From Microbacteriaceae bacterium (GTDB lineage Bacteria; Actinomycetota; Actinomycetes; Actinomycetales; Microbacteriaceae), in the NCBI GenBank assembly GCA_004297935.1, contig SCRE01000005.1, forward strand, positions 62,001 through 126,000: DNA of 64,000 nt, given 5' to 3'. A program made the translations under genes and the position numbers. The notes under the pieces are model-generated. The model saw only the letters and a program-made list of their open reading frames with translations. It was not told the origin of the DNA and did not search any database. This document shows positions 61,404 to 64,000 of the stretch, in pieces. The first letter of the stretch is position 1. The number at the start of each line of letters is the position of its first letter.

Positions 61404-62873
61404 ATGTCTGTCGATCAACTCACTGCGCGCGCACTCGAGGCTCTCCTGGGCGAGTGGCGCGGCCCGGGGCCTGCTTATGAGGCGCTGGCCGATCGCATCC
61501 GTTTGCTCGTGCTCGACGGGCGGGTCGCGATCGGGGTGCGGCTGCCCGCCGAGCGCGATCTGGCCGAGCGGATAGTGCTCAGCCGTACCACGGTCGCTGC
61601 AGCGTATCGTCGCCTGCGCGAACGCGGGTTCGCCAGCAGTCTGCGCGGCTCGGGCACGCTCACCAGACTTCCGTCGAGTGCCCCGTTGCAACTGGCCGGC
61701 TTTGACGATGCGCTGCTCGACTTCCGCAAGGCCGCTCCACCGGCCGCACGCGCGCTTGCCGCTGCTGCGCGCGCAGCGACGGAAGACCTGCCCGCCTTCT
61801 TGGGCGACTCCGGCTATGACCCGGTCGGATTGCCCGTGCTGCGCGAGGCCATCGCGCGGCGGTATGCGCAACGCGGTCTGCCCACGGCGGCGGGGCAGAT
61901 TCTCGTCACGGTCGGCGCGCAGCAGGCCATCGCGCTTGTCGCGCGCACGCTGCTCAATCGTGGCGATCGAGCGCTGATCGAGACGCCGACGTATCCGCAC
62001 GCGTACGAGGCGTTGCGGGATGCCGGCGGCCGACTCGTCGGAGTGCCCGTCCTGGCCGACTTCGGCCCGGCGACGCCGGGTGCCGGAACCACGCTCGACG
62101 GCTGGGATATGGCCGCTTTGGAGGCGTCGATCCGTCGCACGAGCCCCGTGCTTGCCTACGTGATGCCCGACTTCCAGAACCCAACCGGCCGCAGCATGTC
62201 CGAGGAACTGCGCGTCCGATTGCTCGACGTCGCCGCCGGCCAGGGTACGGTCGTCGTCGCCGACGAGACGACGGCAGAGCTCGACATCGATCGGGCCGGT
62301 CGCTTTCTGCCCCTGGCCGCATACGCGACCGGAAACCACAGCAGTGTCGTGTTGATCGGCTCGGCCAGCAAGAGCCTGTGGGGCGGGCTGCGGATCGGCT
62401 GGATTCGCGCCGAAGCACCAATGATCCGGCGGCTCGCCGCCGTGCGCAGCGGAACCGACCTCGGCACTCCGATCCTTGAACAACTGATCGTCGCGCGACT
62501 GCTGCCGGACGCCGAGCAGATCCGTGCGGAACGGGCGGTGCAGCTCGCGGCGGGGCGCGACGCGGTCGAGAGCAGGCTGGCGCGCGCGTTTCCCGACTGG
62601 CACGTGCCGCGCGTGCATGGCGGTCTGGCGGCCTGGATCAACATCGATGTGCCGATGAGTTCTGCCCTCGCGTTGGCTGCGCGCAATCACGGTCTGCTGA
62701 TCACAGCCGGTCCGCGCTTCGGCATCGACGGGGCGTTTGAGCGCTTCCTCCGGATGCCGATCACCGGGAGCGTCGATGAGGTGCAGCGGGCGGTCGCCGC
62801 GCTGACACGGGCCTGGCCAGGGCTTGCGCAGCATCCGTTGCCCGATCCGGAGTACTTGGCAGCCGTGGTGTGA
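61404..62873 (+). CDS. MocR-type (GntR-aminotransferase) regulator, YczR-like
   Basis: The protein is 489 aa. An N-terminal GntR winged helix (ALADRIRLLVLDGRVAIGVRLPAERDLAERIVLSRTTVAAAYRRLRERGF, residues about 27-76) is fused to a fold-type I aminotransferase domain. The PLP-binding Lys323 lies in GSASKSLWGGLRIGW; YVMPDFQNPTGRSM and DETTAELD are also standard. MocR proteins sense PLP or an amino compound and regulate a divergent gene, here yczE-like. The start ATG 61404 has no ribosome-binding site but fits a leaderless transcript. Confidence 0.93.
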   Translation: MSVDQLTARALEALLGEWRGPGPAYEALADRIRLLVLDGRVAIGVRLPAERDLAERIVLSRTTVAAAYRRLRERGFASSLRGSGTLTRLPSSAPLQLAGFDDALLDFRKAAPPAARALAAAARAATEDLPAFLGDSGYDPVGLPVLREAIARRYAQRGLPTAAGQILVTVGAQQAIALVARTLLNRGDRALIETPTYPHAYEALRDAGGRLVGVPVLADFGPATPGAGTTLDGWDMAALEASIRRTSPVLAYVMPDFQNPTGRSMSEELRVRLLDVAAGQGTVVVADETTAELDIDRAGRFLPLAAYATGNHSSVVLIGSASKSLWGGLRIGWIRAEAPMIRRLAAVRSGTDLGTPILEQLIVARLLPDAEQIRAERAVQLAAGRDAVESRLARAFPDWHVPRVHGGLAAWINIDVPMSSALALAARNHGLLITAGPRFGIDGAFERFLRMPITGSVDEVQRAVAALTRAWPGLAQHPLPDPEYLAAVV

Positions 62874-62886
62874 GCACGGCAGTGTC

Positions 62887-62942
62887 GCTGTGGCATAAGT
62901 GCTGCGGCATAAGTGCTGTGGCATAAGTGCTGCGGCGTCGGT
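62887..62942. repeat. Four 14-nt tandem repeats upstream of the RND gene
   Basis: The units are GCTGTGGCATAAGT, GCTGCGGCATAAGT, GCTGTGGCATAAGT and the diverged GCTGCGGCGTCGGT. They begin 14 bp after the stop of the MocR gene and lie in the 199-bp gap before the exporter. Confidence 0.9.
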
Positions 62943-63072
62943 GCAGGCACTGCAATGTTAGGCTCGCAACAACTGACGGCGCAGCCGACGCCATCCGTGG
63001 GTCCGTTGCGCACGGATTCGCTGCCCGTGGCATCCGCAGCCCGAGGCATGCGTCGCTTCCGAGGAGACCTCT

Positions 63073-64000
63073 GTGCACTTACTTGCCGTTCTGAGCATGA
63101 AGAACCGCGCGCTGATCGCCCTCGTGACGATCGTCGCGGCCGTCTTCGGCGGGTTCGCGCTCACCGGGCTCAAGCAGGAGCTGGCGCCATCGATTCAGTT
63201 CCCGCAGTTGGCGATCGTCACAAGCTACCCCGGTGCGTCGCCCGAGGTCGTCAACAACGATGTCAGCACACCGGTCGAGAAGGCGATCCAGGGTGTGCCC
63301 GATCTCGACAGCAGCTCCGCGGTGAGCAGCACGAACCAATCGCTGATCACGGCGAAGTTCAGCTATGGCACCGACCTGGCGACCGCCGAGCAGAAGCTCG
63401 ACCAGGCGATCAATCGCATCCAGTCGACCCTGCCGAGCGGGGTGACGCCGCAGGTATTCAGCGGGAGCATAGACGACCTGCCGGTCATTCAGCTCGCGGT
63501 CACCAGCAACGAAGACACGAAGACGCTCGGCGCCGACATCACCAGGTTGGCGCTTCCGGACATCCAAAAGGTGGAGGGTGTGAACGGAGCGCAGTTGATC
63601 GGAGCGATCGGCCAGCGTGTGACGATCACTCCGGATGCCGCCAAACTGGCCGCCGCCGGCCTCACCACCGCGTCGATCAAGACCGCCCTCGCACAGAACG
63701 GCGTGCTGCTGCCCGCCGGTTCGATCACCGAAGGCGGAAAGACCTACACGGTGCAGGCCGGCGAGAAGCTCAGCACGGTCGCCGACATCGCGGCACTTCC
63801 GCTGATCGGGCTCGCGCCGGCGAGGGCAACGGCTGGGAGCACGGCCGCGGGCGCCGGGATGGGCGCCGGGTCGGCGGCGCCGAGGACGATCGGCGACGTC
63901 GCATCCGTCGCTGAAACGGATGACCCGACCACCACGATCTCGCGGGTGAACGGCAGGCCCGCGCTGACGATCGCGGTCACGAAGCTGCCGAGCGCGAACA
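63073..64000 (+). CDS. RND-family efflux transporter (AcrB/SwrC-like), 5' part
   Basis: Only the first ~309 codons are in the window. The start is GTG 63073 with GAGGAG upstream. It begins HLLAVLSMKNRALIALVTIVAAVFGGFALTGLKQELAPSIQFPQLAIVTSYPGASPEVVNNDVSTPVEKAI, the canonical first helix and periplasmic-type loop of AcrB/MdtB/SwrC proteins, followed by SFSYGTDLATAEQKLDQAINRIQSTLP and a porter-domain region. A Gly/Ala-rich insert (ATAGSTAAGAGMGAGSAA) at about 251-270 precedes TIGDVASV. It would export drugs, lipids or surfactants using the proton gradient. Confidence 0.92.
   Translation, partial: MHLLAVLSMKNRALIALVTIVAAVFGGFALTGLKQELAPSIQFPQLAIVTSYPGASPEVVNNDVSTPVEKAIQGVPDLDSSSAVSSTNQSLITAKFSYGTDLATAEQKLDQAINRIQSTLPSGVTPQVFSGSIDDLPVIQLAVTSNEDTKTLGADITRLALPDIQKVEGVNGAQLIGAIGQRVTITPDAAKLAAAGLTTASIKTALAQNGVLLPAGSITEGGKTYTVQAGEKLSTVADIAALPLIGLAPARATAGSTAAGAGMGAGSAAPRTIGDVASVAETDDPTTTISRVNGRPALTIAVTKLPSAN

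Noticed and set aside
1-64000. tRNA, rRNA, complete insertion sequences or prophage genes
   Set aside because: No cloverleaf-like segments, rRNA blocks, transposases, integrases or phage structural genes were recognised; small palindromes are not sufficient for an IS call.

Overview
The window is high-GC bacterial DNA that reads like an actinomycete chromosome, probably a member of the Microbacteriaceae. The support is compositional and contextual: GTG starts are frequent, coding regions are rich in GGATGC/GCATCC, there are DUF3073 and DUF3817 genes, several genes look leaderless, and intergenic palindromes of the GGTCGAGTAG...CTACTCGACC type recur. The species cannot be named from this alone.

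Layout. (1) 1-9622 is one uninterrupted type I-E CRISPR array of about 158 repeats with a 61-bp period. It runs off the left edge. The repeat hairpin and the leader place transcription on the minus strand, starting from about 9623-9780. No cas gene is visible. (2) 9.8-13.6 kb: a G/U mismatch DNA glycosylase, a DUF1348 protein, a decayed toxin-antitoxin locus joined to a duplicated purA promoter and N-terminus, and then intact purA. (3) 13.7-20 kb: mycothiol-type isomerase, lactonase, a methyltransferase behind a DtxR/IdeR-like iron box, chorismate mutase and purL. (4) 20-27.7 kb: small membrane and VOC proteins, the pdhABC pyruvate dehydrogenase operon with a divergent TetR gene, and purQ-purS. 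(5) 27.7-33.5 kb: a translationally coupled tryptophan-catabolic operon (kynA, amidohydrolase, kynU), and a PadR regulator with an MFS exporter. (6) 33.7-49 kb: regulators, an alditol-oxidase-like flavoprotein, a YtcJ-type amidohydrolase, and purC, purD, purF and purM interleaved with unrelated genes. (7) 47-64 kb: phospholipase-C-type phosphoesterase, a DesKR-like two-component system with an ABC exporter, a GntR regulator, DUF3073, a flavin monooxygenase, a KimA-like potassium/APC transporter, PadR-DUF4097, a TipA-like MerR regulator, the divergent yczE/yczR-type pair, and the start of an RND exporter.

How the parts work together. Eight purine genes (purA, L, Q, S, C, D, F, M) are scattered over 35 kb rather than forming one operon. 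The kyn operon should take tryptophan to anthranilate, with the middle amidohydrolase as the best candidate for the missing formylkynurenine formamidase. Several regulator-target pairs carry visible operators: PadR-MFS, MerR with a 19-bp promoter spacer, and the yczR/yczE spacer.

Most unusual features: the size of the CRISPR array and its recurring or overlapping spacers; a toxin gene now sitting behind a copied purA promoter; near-identical inverted repeats flanking the purF segment; a dispersed palindromic repeat carried in frame inside the pdhC linker; and many short tandem repeats whose unit is 14 or 17 nt between genes but 15 or 18 nt inside genes.
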